A DNA stretch of 64,000 nucleotides. Origin: Liolophura sinensis. Taxonomy: Eukaryota > Mollusca > Polyplacophora > Chitonida > Chitonidae. This document shows, one piece after another, positions 27,501-34,764 of this stretch. Location: positions 28,933,265 to 28,997,264 of the forward strand of contig NC_088303.1 in the NCBI RefSeq assembly GCF_032854445.1, read 5' to 3'. The translations under genes and the position numbers were made by a program. Each line of letters opens with the position of its first letter. The first letter of the stretch is position 1. The notes under the pieces were generated by a model. The model was not told where the DNA came from and searched no databases. It saw only the letters and a program-made list of their open reading frames with translations.

Positions 27501-28343
27501 GATTTGGAATGCTCTCACAATCATATCGAGAGCCACAATCGCATCAAAAGTTGAAATATTGAATACACAATCTTTCTATAATTCACATATGTGTACATGT
27601 ATCTCCCTTGTTAATGTCTTTAGAAGATGGCCTCGTAACACTGGGAAACTGACATGAGGCGCTAAGAGTATGCACCTCTCTTTGGAATTTGTTCCTGTTT
27701 AGATATTTCTCTCCTACAGTTATGCATGTATGGAATACATTGGCTTAATATGTTAAATAGCGAATTACCGTATATACTGTATCCCTCCACCCCCACCACC
27801 CATCCCCAAACAAAAAAACACCCCCAACCCACCATAACCTCCTTCCCTGTTGCCAGGAAGTGTGTTTTTGACAAAGAACATGAGAGCACAACACTTTGGT
27901 CTGACTTATACAGGTACACCCAGGTACACTACATGTATGTAGACGTGTAGTGTGGGTCTATCACTTTCAATTTCATTGTAAGCCTGTAAATAAGAATAAC
28001 AGTAAATATCACAAACAAGCATATCTTCTTTGCGTTTTGTCTCTCTGGATCTTGTAGTGAACTTCTACCATGCAGTGTATTTTTGTCGTTCCGACATATG
28101 ATGTTGACAAATGATAACGTAATTTTTTTATTTTATTTTTTCCTTACCTGCTCCCTCCGGTCTGGAGTTCTGGTTTCTTACCCAAAGCAGTTGCTTGGTC
28201 TCTAGTTTCACTCTACATATTTTTCTCTCCGGCTTACGTTTGCTGAAGAATACGGTGGCGACCAATCCACTTTCCAGCTGCCTGATCATCTCGTGAATAT
28301 CATTGGCATGGTCGCCGTTTGGCAACCCACTGGGGGCGGCCAT
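458..28343 (-). CDS. PLCG1: Phospholipase C gamma, 5' half of gene (partial, 16 exons located)
   Basis: The family hydrolyses PIP2 to IP3 and diacylglycerol at the plasma membrane downstream of tyrosine kinases. Exons on the minus strand: 28148-28343, 13873-14022, 13149-13242, 12323-12364, 8865-8945, 7711-7757, 7312-7363, 6678-6779, 6213-6328, 5669-5754, 3964-4084, 3403-3488, 2867-2949, 1916-1973, about 1375-1448 and 458-574. Intron phases match at every junction except between the fourth and fifth exons listed, where one short EF-hand exon was not found. The order is N-terminal PH, EF hands, X box, then the first strands of the split PH. Catalytic residues are visible: the His-Asn of SSHNT, Glu and Asp of LELDCWDG, and the His of YHGHTLT. 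About 500 residues are encoded. The SH2, SH3, Y-box and C2 parts lie beyond position 1. The split PH and gamma-like N-terminus separate it from PLC beta and delta. Whether it is the single invertebrate gamma gene is inferred. Confidence 0.95.
807..937 (-). mobile_element. SINE family A, 3' fragment
   Basis: On the plus strand it reads as the reversed TTTATTTATT tail, then TTGGTGTTTTACGCCGTACTC, then the CATTATGGTGGGAGGAAAC and GGGCAGAGCCCGG body. The tRNA-like head is missing. Confidence 0.85.
1102..1200 (-). mobile_element. Degenerate SINE family C fragment
   Basis: Contains a TTTATTTAT start, CCATACTCAAGAG and AAACCATCAATCTTTGG, as in the better family C copies at 9351 and 32581. Heavily diverged. 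Confidence 0.4.
1375..1448 (-). CDS. PLCG1: PLCG split-PH first strands (NGILYLEDP)
   Basis: Encodes [20 protein letters not shown] and VDR, matching [17 protein letters not shown]. The donor is ACAGG|GTGAGT at 1375. The 5' end is uncertain: three acceptors three bases apart (exon start 1445, 1448 or 1451) all keep the frame. Confidence 0.92.
1916..1973 (-). CDS. PLCG1: PLCG exon [11 protein letters not shown]
   Basis: Nineteen codons plus one base: [19 protein letters not shown]. Continues the KHKKL motif that precedes the split PH. Acceptor TACAG|CAC, donor GATT|GTAAGC. Confidence 0.9.
2239..2545 (-). mobile_element. Degenerate SINE, family B-like
   Basis: Starts TTGGGGTTTAACATTG and continues with TTTCAGTCACATTATGATGA, the reversed 3' module of family B. 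The rest resembles family B only weakly. It lies between PLCG exons. Confidence 0.5.
2619..2821 (-). mobile_element. SINE family A with internal deletion and target duplication
   Basis: Tail, then a deletion that removes the GGAAACCGGGCAGAGCC block, then the full body and tRNA-like head. Flanks read ACCAATGTTACA on the left and ACCAATGTAACA on the right, a 12-bp target-site duplication with one difference. Confidence 0.88.
2867..2949 (-). CDS. PLCG1: PLCG end of X box ([12 protein letters not shown])
   Basis: Encodes [20 protein letters not shown], then LKKKILLK, matching DTLLTKPVE...LPSPNQLKRKILIK. Acceptor GGCAG|AT; the donor AAG|GTTTGT is slightly weak. Confidence 0.94.
3403..3488 (-). 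CDS. PLCG1: PLCG X-box exon (ILSIENHCS)
   Basis: Encodes [19 protein letters not shown], then ATAFLEVFG. Matches the PVILSIEDHCS block. Acceptor GACAG|C, donor GGAG|GTGAAT, phase 1 out. Confidence 0.95.
3964..4084 (-). CDS. PLCG1: PLCG X-box exon (second catalytic His)
   Basis: Encodes [19 protein letters not shown], then [18 protein letters not shown]. It supplies the Asp calcium ligand and the His of YHGHTLT. Acceptor GCAG|TG, donor TCTGA|GTAAGT. Confidence 0.96.
4383..4723 (-). mobile_element. SINE family B, near full length
   Basis: Reversed element: GTGAGTGAGTTAG tail, GGGGTTTAACGTTGTACTTA, TCACATGACGACGAAGGAGTC, then the head with GGTAGATCCAGGGTCAATCC (B-box like) and a TGCCCAGTTGG A-box in reverse. 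Inserted in a PLCG intron between the exons at 3964 and 5669. Confidence 0.88.
5669..5754 (-). CDS. PLCG1: PLCG X-box exon ([11 protein letters not shown])
   Basis: Encodes [20 protein letters not shown] and then KMGCKCLE. Nearly invariant in the PLC X box. Acceptor TTACAG|G, donor GGAAT|GTAAGT. Split codons on both sides join correctly. Confidence 0.96.
5925..6230. repeat. 23-bp minisatellite built on a PLCG 5' splice site
   Basis: About a dozen copies of GTGTTGTATGAGGACATACTTAA, best preserved at 5990-6110. The last copy runs into the PLCG exon at 6213 and contains its donor. On the coding strand the true junction is GTCCTCACACAACAC|GTAAGTAT and the typical repeat is GTCCTCATACAACACTTAAGTAT, so 21 of 23 bases agree and the invariant GT is lost. 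Confidence 0.9.
6213..6328 (-). CDS. PLCG1: PLCG exon ending in catalytic SSHNT
   Basis: Encodes [19 protein letters not shown], then [15 protein letters not shown], the start of the X box. The His and Asn are catalytic and calcium-ligand residues in the family. Acceptor TTTCAG|TTT. The donor AACAC|GTAAGT is the same sequence that is multiplied in the adjoining 23-bp tandem array. Confidence 0.95.
6678..6779 (-). CDS. PLCG1: PLCG EF-hand exon (LYFTDEE)
   Basis: 34 codons beginning [20 protein letters not shown] and ending [11 protein letters not shown], equivalent to the EFMLSFLRDP...PYFFLDEF region. Acceptor ACCAG|GAC, donor GAGGAG|GTAAGA, phase 0. Confidence 0.92.
7312..7363 (-). CDS. PLCG1: PLCG EF-hand exon ([13 protein letters not shown])
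   Basis: A 52-nt exon encoding [17 protein letters not shown], matching the SLPEFQQFLLDYQGE stretch. Acceptor TTTCAG|G, donor AAAAG|GTAAAT. It completes the split Val codon from the previous exon and ends in phase 0. Confidence 0.9.
7711..7757 (-). CDS. PLCG1: PLCG EF-hand exon ([15 protein letters not shown])
   Basis: A 47-nt exon between CCACAG| and GATGT|GTAAGT, phase 0 in and phase 2 out. It fits between the YAPS end and the KFEKFQHFL exon, where vertebrate PLC gamma has MDLPFLEAS. Confidence 0.85.
8441..8592 (-). mobile_element. SINE family A, 3' fragment
   Basis: ATTTATCTATCTGACTGGTG, TGCCGTCTTCAACAATATTTC, GAGGAAACCGGGCAGAGCAC and CGCAGGCTGCTCGCAGATC follow the family A order. The tRNA-like head is replaced by unrelated sequence. 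Confidence 0.75.
8658..8678. repeat. Poly-C tract of 21 bases
   Basis: An uninterrupted run of C on the plus strand, just after a truncated SINE, about 190 bases from a PLCG exon. Confidence 0.95.
8865..8945 (-). CDS. PLCG1: PLCG EF-hand exon ([12 protein letters not shown])
   Basis: 27 codons: [19 protein letters not shown] and AKLVYAPS. Aligns with the SGDITYGQFAQLYRSLMYS stretch. The [10 protein letters not shown] loop still looks like a calcium-binding EF loop. Acceptor TTGCAG|GAG, donor TCT|GTGAGT, phase 0. Confidence 0.92.
9351..9480 (-). mobile_element. SINE family C copy
   Basis: CACCATGCTCAAGAATG, ATCAGGTTTATGGGCAGGG, AAACCAGAGTGCCTC and AGTAAACCACCAATTTTCGCC match the copy at 32581. 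The start may be earlier; a possible tRNA B-box (GGGTCAATCCC) lies at about 9305. Confidence 0.6.
11556..11812 (-). mobile_element. SINE family A, near full length
   Basis: Reversed tail, CACACCATACTCAAGAATATT, body with CATTATGGTGGGAGCAAAC, then the promoter head in reverse (TGGACTTGAATTCACAGCG, B box). Lies in the PLCG intron between exons 4 and 5. Confidence 0.88.
12323..12364 (-). CDS. PLCG1: PLCG exon 4: linker into EF-hand region
   Basis: A 42-nt exon encoding [13 protein letters not shown], matching ERWLRKQFY of vertebrate PLC gamma. Acceptor TTTTTTAG|A, donor TTG|GTAAAT. It leaves phase 2 while the next located exon starts in phase 0, so a short exon between them is missing from this model. 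Confidence 0.85.
12877..12950 (-). mobile_element. SINE 3' module fragment, family B-like
   Basis: Reads GTCTTAACGTTGTACTTAAC, then TATTTCACTGATATGATAAGG and GTCATTAGGTGTATGTAAC. Same order as the reversed end of family B. Confidence 0.5.
12976..13079 (-). mobile_element. SINE family A, 3' fragment
   Basis: Long TTTATTTATTTGTTTG tail, GGTGTTTTACACCCTACTC, AATATTTCACTTATACGACA and CATTATGGTGG. It ends about 70 bases from PLCG exon 3. Confidence 0.8.
13149..13242 (-). CDS. PLCG1: PLCG exon 3: end of PH domain
   Basis: Encodes [19 protein letters not shown] and AHPIIVER, the C-terminal helix of the PH domain with its conserved Trp. Acceptor TTCAG|CC, donor GAGAG|GTAGGT, phase 1 in and phase 2 out. 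Confidence 0.93.
13382..13610 (+). mobile_element. SINE family A, plus orientation, shortened head
   Basis: Head GGGGCATCTGTGGCTCATTTGG (A-box like), GTTGTGAGTTCAAGTCCAGC (B-box like), then the body, TCTTGAGTACGGCG and an AAATAAATACATCAAATAAATAA tail. About 20 bases between the boxes are deleted. Confidence 0.9.
13873..14022 (-). CDS. PLCG1: PLCG exon 2: PH domain core
   Basis: Reads [19 protein letters not shown], then [19 protein letters not shown], equivalent to the IREIRPGK...FVILYG stretch of PLC gamma. Acceptor CCAG|TC, donor GTCG|GTAAGT, phase 1 on both sides. A 14-kb intron separates it from exon 1. Confidence 0.95.
14249..14350. repeat. Short foldback (inverted repeat)
   Basis: The left arm around 14249-14280 holds TTTATTGGGGATGTAA. 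The right arm around 14316-14350 holds TTATATCCCCAATAAACC, its near reverse complement. The spacer is about 35-40 bases. It could be a small MITE or a foldback remnant. Confidence 0.6.
14967..15057 (-). CDS. Possible alternative first exon in PLCG intron 1 (unproven)
   Basis: An ATG in good context (-3 A) opens a 30-codon frame starting [18 protein letters not shown] and reaching a CAG|GTTTGA donor-like site; it meets a stop if not spliced. The upstream 100 bases are richer in CpG than the surroundings. The frame at this donor does not fit PLCG exon 2. A weaker inner site, GTAG|GTCAAA, would. It could equally be the first exon of a nested gene or chance. I do not recognise the peptide. Confidence 0.2.
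15100..18840. other. PLCG intron 1 segment, no gene seen
   Basis: AT-rich. Open frames are short and show no family resemblance. No SINE copy was recognised. Confidence 0.5.
18848..19068. repeat. Left copy of a direct repeat flanking the DIRS remnant
   Basis: Shares GCACATACATGC, CATGCAAAACAACAAACACAG, TTGTCATGTTTAA and GCAGCAAAGCTTTTAATATC with 20752-20968, in the same orientation and order, over about 220 bases. Confidence 0.8.
19060..20433 (-). mobile_element. Decayed DIRS-type retrotransposon: RT, RNase H and downstream region
   Basis: Broken minus-strand frames carry, in order: the RT entry block with [14 protein letters not shown] (about 20430-20152), the [17 protein letters not shown] catalytic block and FLGLVIS (20117-19797), the RNase H end with [16 protein letters not shown] (19465-19280), and [21 protein letters not shown] with LYAFPPFS (19300-19060). 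The last motif set follows RNase H in DIRS1-like elements. Stops and frameshifts separate the blocks, and no tyrosine recombinase was found. It lies inside PLCG intron 1 and is surely inactive. Confidence 0.82.
20752..20968. repeat. Right copy of the direct repeat flanking the DIRS remnant
   Basis: Partner of 18848-19068. The copies differ by point changes and small indels, for example an extra CGCAATTTTTAAGT here. Confidence 0.8.
20970..22245. other. PLCG intron 1 segment, nothing recognised
   Basis: No coding exon, SINE or array is apparent. Confidence 0.5.
22246..22449 (-). mobile_element. SINE family A with target-site duplication
   Basis: Tail, GTTTTATGCCGCACCCAAG, body with a deletion, then the reversed head ending GGCCACAGAGGCA. 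Flanked by CTGAATACTGTATA and CTGAATTCTGTATA, a 14-bp duplication with one difference. Confidence 0.9.
22450..24033. other. PLCG intron 1 segment, no supported gene
   Basis: A Gly-rich minus-strand frame at about 23652-23818 ([23 protein letters not shown]) is open but has no good acceptor and borders the minisatellite, so it is not called. Confidence 0.4.
24034..24125. repeat. Short tandem repeat, about 29 bp, three copies
   Basis: Three diverging copies of a unit holding GGGATTCTTAATAGTACTTA. Confidence 0.8.
24190..25020. repeat. Irregular minisatellite in PLCG intron 1
   Basis: Many diverged units containing AATGTCAGGGTAATGAGGGG and CACACCTGATCTGTGA, roughly 50-65 bases each, some mixed into longer units. 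On the minus strand each unit reads TCACAGATCAGGTGTGAC. At the right edge the array meets TCGCAGATCAGGTAAGAC at about 25028-25045. Confidence 0.85.
25031..25133 (-). CDS. Candidate exon with a membrane-type segment (uncertain)
   Basis: Between an acceptor-like CTGCAG| at about 25134 and a strong donor CAG|GTAAGA at 25031-25030 the minus strand is open. It includes [19 protein letters not shown], then [11 protein letters not shown], a single hydrophobic helix. Phase at the donor is 0, which does not fit PLCG exon 2, so this would be a nested gene or another transcript. I do not recognise the protein. The donor region resembles the neighbouring array unit, as at two proven exons in this window. 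That is the main reason to keep it. Confidence 0.25.
25200..28147. other. PLCG intron 1, 5' end, no gene seen
   Basis: AT-rich. Holds a short GGTTAGGATCAG direct repeat at about 27376-27405 and a C-rich stretch at about 27781-27850 (CCACCCCCACCACCC). No exon or SINE was recognised. Confidence 0.5.
28148..28343 (-). CDS. PLCG1: PLCG exon 1: start codon and first part of N-terminal PH domain
   Basis: Encodes 65 codons plus one base, starting [15 protein letters not shown] and including [15 protein letters not shown], which aligns with the start of vertebrate PLC gamma. The start context is AAGATGG (strong Kozak; CAAGATGGC also resembles a YY1 site). The donor is GCAG|GTAAGG, phase 1, matching the next located exon. 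Confidence 0.93.
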
Positions 28344-28700
28344 CTTGTCGACTGCTTCAACTTCAACTCAAAATTCGCCGCAGCTTTCGCGATTTCTCTT
28401 TCACAACGTCAGTGCCCGTTCACTCTGGGCAAAGAGAGTCAACGGGAGGACACATTCCACTGGAGAAGCTACATAAACCCCGGGCGAAAACATCGAGTTT
28501 ACATGGTTAAATACATGGTTTGTAAACTTGTGACTGCTGATTACGTGAAGTCAACACTGCGCTAACAAAAGGTGATTTTCACTCAGATTTGCTTCCTCGT
28601 TAAAAACTAGCCCTGTGATCATCCAGGGGAGATAACCCCTTCCTGTTTACCTTTAAGCGCATCCTGATTCGGTAGGCCAACACTGTACATGTAGGCATAT
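28344..28700 (-). promoter_or_regulatory. Likely PLCG promoter region and 5' UTR
   Basis: Immediately upstream of the PLCG start codon. It has more CpG than the surrounding DNA (TTCGCCGCAGCTTTCGCGATT, AACGTCAGTGCCCG). No TATA box is obvious. Placed by position and composition only. Confidence 0.4.
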
Positions 28701-31700
28701 ATGTTCGTGAAACAAAATTACTGTTTATCTGTTTATATCTACTTTTATTGCTCCAAAAAGTGTTCGGCACGCATGCAGGCGATGTGTTCCATACACACAT
28801 ACTGTGGGCTCGCATCGCAGTTTCTTATTCAATATCTAGGCTTGTATATGTATAGGCCTAGGCCTACATGTACTACGAAGCATTTGACGAGGCCTATTAT
28901 TAATTATTCATAAGTTGCTGTAGGGGTCTGCAGGTTTATAAGACCCCAAGTATACAGTGTACATTTATATAGAACTATCTGGTTCTTATTTATATTCGAT
29001 AGATGTTTTATGCCTTAAAGAATATTTCTCTTTGTGGACGGGTTTATCATGATAATGGATAGAGTTTGCTGAAAGGTGGCTACTGGGGTTATAAGAGAAT
29101 TGATCCAGATCAAACTTTACAGACACCAATTAAAAGCCATATAAAAATGAAAATTTTGGACCGGGAAATAGCTAGGCGCACACCTACAAGAGGCTATGCG
29201 TCAGTCTATGCGTATGCGTCAAGGCTATGCGTAATACAATACGACTAAAAAAAGTAAAGATCTTTAAACTGGCCAATAGAATTGAGTCTATGGCCTGTTT
29301 CCTGTGTAAAACCTGGGATAAAACATGACAGAGATAGGAATCGCTTTAGTATCATATTGTATCCCAGGTGGCCTATACTAGCCCCAGTTTGTAATTGATT
29401 CTTGTAGACCAGAATGGTTCGTGTATATATATTCGCGTAGCGATAGTTGCCGGTTCAATCGTCCCATTATTTAAATGTTAAAATTGAAGTAATTCAACAG
29501 ACGGACAGTATATTTTTAGATATTATATGAAGAATCAATTGCATTCAAAATTTGGAATTTTATGGTGGGCTGTATGGACGATACTGCACATGCTGGTGAC
29601 AGCTACCTGTAATAATGTACAAGCAATAGTTTACTTGTAAGAAGTAAGAGCTATGTCGACGTAAAAACAATCTGTGCTGAAAGTGGGAAAAATCTTCTTC
29701 TGACGTTAAAGTATCACAGAGTGTATCACAGCACATAACAGGCGATGCCCCCCACTTTTCAGCAAGTCGATAATATTTACAAACGATCCTAATGTTTTAT
29801 GTAGCTATGCCTGTATGTTTTCTCTCACAAATAACGTAAGCATATACATATCGAGTTAAATTCCCTTCTGCGATTTTGTGGATGCTTCTAGCTCCCGGTT
29901 CAGGTGACCTCCATCTTAGCACACGAATTTTCAATATTTTCAAGATAAATGTTGCGTACATTTGTTCGCATTTACTTTAACTCGTCGAATAGTTATTTAG
30001 AGCATGTCTCTGGAAGTTTGGTATCTTGGAGCTTCCGGGGTCTGGGTAGCCCCTGCATCTTCGCCTATATGACTGACAGAGATAGTCGTTCCGCTTGCCC
30101 ATATACCACCCCACCACCTTTCCACCTTGCTGCTTAGGCCTGATTACTCTGGTCAATATATAATAAACACTGTCCGGTTTATCCACATGCGCTATGAAGA
30201 CTAAATATTTCACAACTCATACAACGTTTATGGGTATTTCAGCACAAAGTATACGTATACACATGTAAGGTATGGAAGCGATCCGAAAACTAAATCCTAA
30301 AGCCTAAATGTACAGTATAGGCCTTCTTCATCACAACCTTGGGGTTGTCATAACATAATTGTCTCTTGTATATTGATAACAGCATATATAGAGTCTCCAG
30401 AGTGAAAAGAATATATATAAGACCCCGGTCCTTTATGTAATCTTAACGTAAATGGCGGCTAACCTATAGGGGTTCTTCATAGTTTTCCGATCAAGTACAT
30501 GGGCCCGATGAGCAGATGCGTTAATGATTATAGTTAATGATTTTAAAATAATCATGGTTGTGCATGTTATCAATGGAATCATGCCCCCCCCCCCCCCGGC
30601 CTGTTTTGCGGTTTGATATATATAGCGTTGTGCTGTATTGTTAATTATTTAAATGTTTTTAGAACACATTAGGATAAATTGTGAGAACTATATATATTTA
30701 AGACGTTGTTGAATTTTGAGGGATTTTTCATTATTACTTTATTTTAAAATGGGCCGATTTCCACAGATAGCCTTTTTTGAACCCAAAATTTAAATGCTAC
30801 ATCGCCACATGCAATACTTATTTCTTGGTAGGCCTACTGGAAAATAACGGCCATGAGGTGACCAAACTTTAATTTCAAGACTGCCAAAAGTAAACTCTTA
30901 AAATCTATTTAAAATTTTGGTTTATGTCAGAGTTGGCGTTAACAATGTTGGTTCGGTACATGAGTCTTCTAATTGCTCAAATACACGAGATATTGGTTCC
31001 ATTTTTCGCGACTGCCTTCCCTGCACTGGTTTCCTTATTCGTCTGCTGATTTCTGGGAGGCTTTGTTAGGTAATAAGTGGTCCACAGTTCCCACATGATC
31101 ATTGACTTTAGATTGGACCAAAGTACCATTAGTTTGGTGTTAGATTAAGATAGGTACGAAGATTTAAGCGTGACTTAACTTTTAATACTCTTCTGAACAA
31201 CGGCAGAGGGCGTGTGCATCTCCACTTGTATATGAAACTTGTTAGATCATGCCTTTTATATGACAATTTAACGTCAGTGTCATGAGTTATTACTATGAAA
31301 ACTACCGTGTCAAAGGTATTCCGTAAAAGTCCTTAATTTACTTAGAGTTTCTTAAATTTCAAGCTTAGTATACAATTCACTTCCACGTATAAATGTGGAC
31401 GGAGTATCCAGAATCTCTGCATGACGTTCTACTTCATAATTGTGTCAAGGTTTGTATAGCAGCTGTAACGACATCGTGTTGCCAGAAAAGATTGCAATGT
31501 TGGATACATGAACAGTTGCAACCAAAGCGTAACCGAAATATGCAAATGTGATAAACGACGACATACATGAACCTAAGCATCAACTCCGACATTCGTGTAC
31601 TAATTGAAGACGATGCAGGGGCCTTCCAACTTGATAATTGCACAACTCATTTCCAAAACAACTTGTAATACCAATTACCGAAGAAATATAATTACATAAA

Positions 31701-33910
31701 CATAGTGTAAAGCTTGTAATTTGTGATAGGGAGGCAGCCATCAGTTTTAAATGATGTTAGCAAGACAGACAATTTATAGTATCGGTATGACTTAAAGTTC
31801 AATGTTCAAACTCGTGGTCCGTGTCTTACTTGATAGGTAGGTATCCCAATCGCACTTTGATTTAAACTGCTCATAAAGCACCATGTGGATGTATATAAAA
31901 CATGGAAACTAACACAGCTCACAGCCCAGGGGTTTTGTCGGATTAGACACAGCAGCTCTAATGTTGATCATATCTTGGTAGGGTATATGCTTTGATATCA
32001 ATGGATTCTAAGTGATCTTGTGTGGGTCATCAATTATTTGCCACGGGTAAATATAGCTCAGCCCGGAGAACGTTTGCATGAAGAGCATTAGACAATACAG
32101 CACTATAAACAGTCATAATACACCAATCAATCAAATAAATAAATAAATATAAAGTCGCTGGTCCCATTACTGACTCCAGGGGCAGGTTCAAAAGTGTATT
32201 AAAAGCCAGGCTTAAGTCTTAATACCAGTCAATCCCTAATATAAACTAAACGGTCATTAGTCCAGACTGAAGTCATAATACCGGTCTTAACTGCTAATAC
32301 ACTTTCGATCAACTGTGCCCAGGCACAAATCGGCATTGGTTCAGAGGGTGCATTTTTTATTTAAAGAATTGTGATATGCTGGAAAAGCGACTTTTACTGT
32401 AACGGTATAAGCAAATGTATTTGTCAGTTATTACCGTGGTTATGGGGAATCTTAGACTGGAAATATAAATGTAAAGGACCTCGTAAAGGCCAAACCACGT
32501 CTTGTGGCCATAGAGGGTTCCACTTCGTTCTTCAAAGCTGTTTATGACTGGGCATTAAGAATTCTCAACTCTATATGAGCGATTGACTGATTGATCATTG
32601 GTTTTTAACGCTGTTCTCAAGGAAGTTTCACAAATATGAGGGCAGTCAGGTTTAAGGGTGAAGGAAACCAGAGCCCCCGGAGTAAACCACCAAGCTTCGC
32701 CAGGTACACTGGACACCCCTCTTGACTTCACGAAACGCCCGAACCAGCGAGAGCTGACTACTTCTACTTCCAGGTATAAACTATCAGCCGTTTGACTTAT
32801 TTTTTGTTTTACATTGTGACGCTAATTTAATTCAATGAAACTGGTCCTTGGGTATATGGTTTATGACATTCTTTTAACGGTTGACGATCTGCACTCTGAT
32901 TTTAGATACATCGATTACTATTGCATTTGGCTGAAGATATAATGGTAACAAGCCTGAGAAAGTAATGGTCAGAGGTCGCAGAGGAGGTTTAAAAGGTTGA
33001 AGAATTAGGGTATACGTAAAACGCTGGAGATTATCCAGTTATCCTTCGCCAAAGGTTGATAGTCATTCTTCGTATTGTCTTTACAGACAGTTTTAATTAA
33101 GCCACGCTCACACGGTTAAAGATTTGTCAAAACGACTGATCAGCTTCAAATGTAAACCTGATAAATGTTATTTCATACATACTGTGGAATTTAACAAATC
33201 GCATGGTGTGAACGCAGCTTACGAAATATAGCAAGTCCCATTTACATTCCATTTGACGAGTCACTGTAAATTTCCTGTATTTACCAAGAATAGCTCATAT
33301 TATCTCCTTTTAGGAAATACTAGGCCTACCAGCATTATTCATAATGTTAAAGTGATTCTCAAGTTTGAGAGAGCTAGGATGCGACCCACCTTACACATTT
33401 TAGTAACTTTATAGTTATCAGCTGATGTTTTGTGAGAGGTAATTTTTTCAGCTATTCTAAAATAGAAAAAATTGGATTGGATGATTGATTTTTTCGCCCC
33501 AAATCTCTGTTATAGCCTCTTTAGACCGAACCAGTCATAACTGTTGTTTTACCAGCAGATTAAATGTTTTTCAATGTAGGTGGAAAGTATAATAATAAAA
33601 ATAAAAATTTGAAAATCATCCAACTTGTAGAAAATGTAGACTATCCTGGCATTTTTTTTGTGTTGAAAACATAATTACATTGATCAAGAATGCCTAGAAA
33701 AATAGGAAAATCAGGAAGATGGGACAAAATAAAATGGTGGATATTCAGTTTTATACCATTTTTCAATATTTTTGAATCAACTCACCAGCAAAACACAAAA
33801 TACAATTGGTGCTGCCTTATATATGTAGTTAAGCATTACATAAACCTGCACACATCAAAGTTCAAAACGTATTTCAAACAGATTGGCTCCTAGCAATCTT
33901 CTCTTATTGA
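28700..33910. other. Intergenic region between LRRC69 3' end and PLCG 5' end
   Basis: No supported gene. Contains a possible family A fragment at about 28985-29040, a 14-base poly-C run at 30584-30597, an AATAAATAAATAAAT tail at about 32120-32150 and the family C SINE at 32581. Confidence 0.5.
32581..32720 (-). mobile_element. SINE family C copy
   Basis: TTGATCATTGGTTTTTAACGC, GTTCTCAAGGAAGTTTCAC, GGCAGTCAGGTTTAAGGG and AGTAAACCACCAAGCTTCGCC. It shares its end module with families A and B but has its own body. Confidence 0.65.
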
Positions 33911-34122
33911 TTTATTTATTTATTTGATTGGGATTTTAAGCCTTTCCCCAAGAATATTTCAGTTATAAGACAGCGGCCAAAATTATGGTGGGAGAAAACC
34001 GGGCAGAGCCCGGGGAAAACCCACAAACATCCACAGGGTGACTTGAACTCGCAGCTACCACATTGGTGGGAGGCTCCTGGGTCATTGCGTTGCACTCGCG
34101 AGCTAACCTCCTCAGTCACAGA
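33911..34122 (-). mobile_element. SINE family A, internally deleted
   Basis: Tail, CCCCAAGAATATTTCAG, GGGAGAAAACCGGGCAGAGCC, then a jump straight to TGACTTGAACTCGCAGC (B box) and the head. About 60 bases of body are missing. Confidence 0.88.
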
Positions 34123-34257
34123 ACCATTCCCTCTTCCCTCCACCCCCCATTTCCCCCCCCAACCCTATCTTCTTCGCATTGTCCATGCAGAGTGCCTCAT
34201 TACGCCAATGGGATAAAAAAAAAAAAAAGAGACAAAAACCAATATCCTAATGTCCAG

Positions 34258-34263
34258 TTTATT
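34258..34263 (-). other. Candidate LRRC69 poly(A) signal
   Basis: AATAAA on the minus strand about 390 bases past the LRRC69 stop, followed by a T/GT-rich stretch (TTGGTTTTTGTCTC). A second AATAAA at 34637-34642 lies only 8 bases after the stop, so either could be used. Confidence 0.4.
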
Positions 34264-34650
34264 AATATAAACAGCTCACAGTGAAATGAAACAATTTCTA
34301 TGATAACATACATGATCATTTAGCATTTCAGACAGAACAGCAGTACAAAAAGACTCCCAATGCATTTGTTCACTTTCATGATTAACAATGCTTAACCTTT
34401 GCAACTATAAAGACAATAAATTGTTAGACACAAAGGGAATACTACAAATGTACCAAAAAAGGTCAACAAATTACTGTAAAATTTGTTGAAAATATCACTG
34501 TGTTATCAACAACGGCTGCAAAAATAAAATAATTCATAACAAGTGGACACCATGTGTAGAAAGAGCTAACACAGTCACCAGTTCCTTGTCTCTTATCACA
34601 GTCAATATCCCCAACGCCATCCTCACCCAGCCTATATTTATTGCTGAAGG

Positions 34651-34764
34651 TCATGGAAAGGCAACACCATAATAGCTGTGGCCCTCAGCATTGAAACATT
34701 TGTATGAGCACAGTAGGGCACGGACTGGGACGGTGCCCTGGATGCTGTTTCTGATCTTGAACAC
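34651..34764 (-). CDS. LRRC69: LRRC69 exon 9 and stop codon
   Basis: Encodes VFKIRNSIQGTVPVRALLCS, then YKCFNAEGHSYYGVAFP and TGA. Matches VPLQVLICSYKCF...LFGIA of human LRRC69. Acceptor TTTACAG|GTG. Confidence 0.95.
   Translation of the reverse strand: MFKIRNSIQGTVPVRALLCSYKCFNAEGHSYYGVAFP

Noticed and set aside
28293..28565. 90-codon plus-strand frame at the PLCG start
   Set aside because: It overlaps PLCG exon 1 and its promoter in antisense; no similarity recognised.
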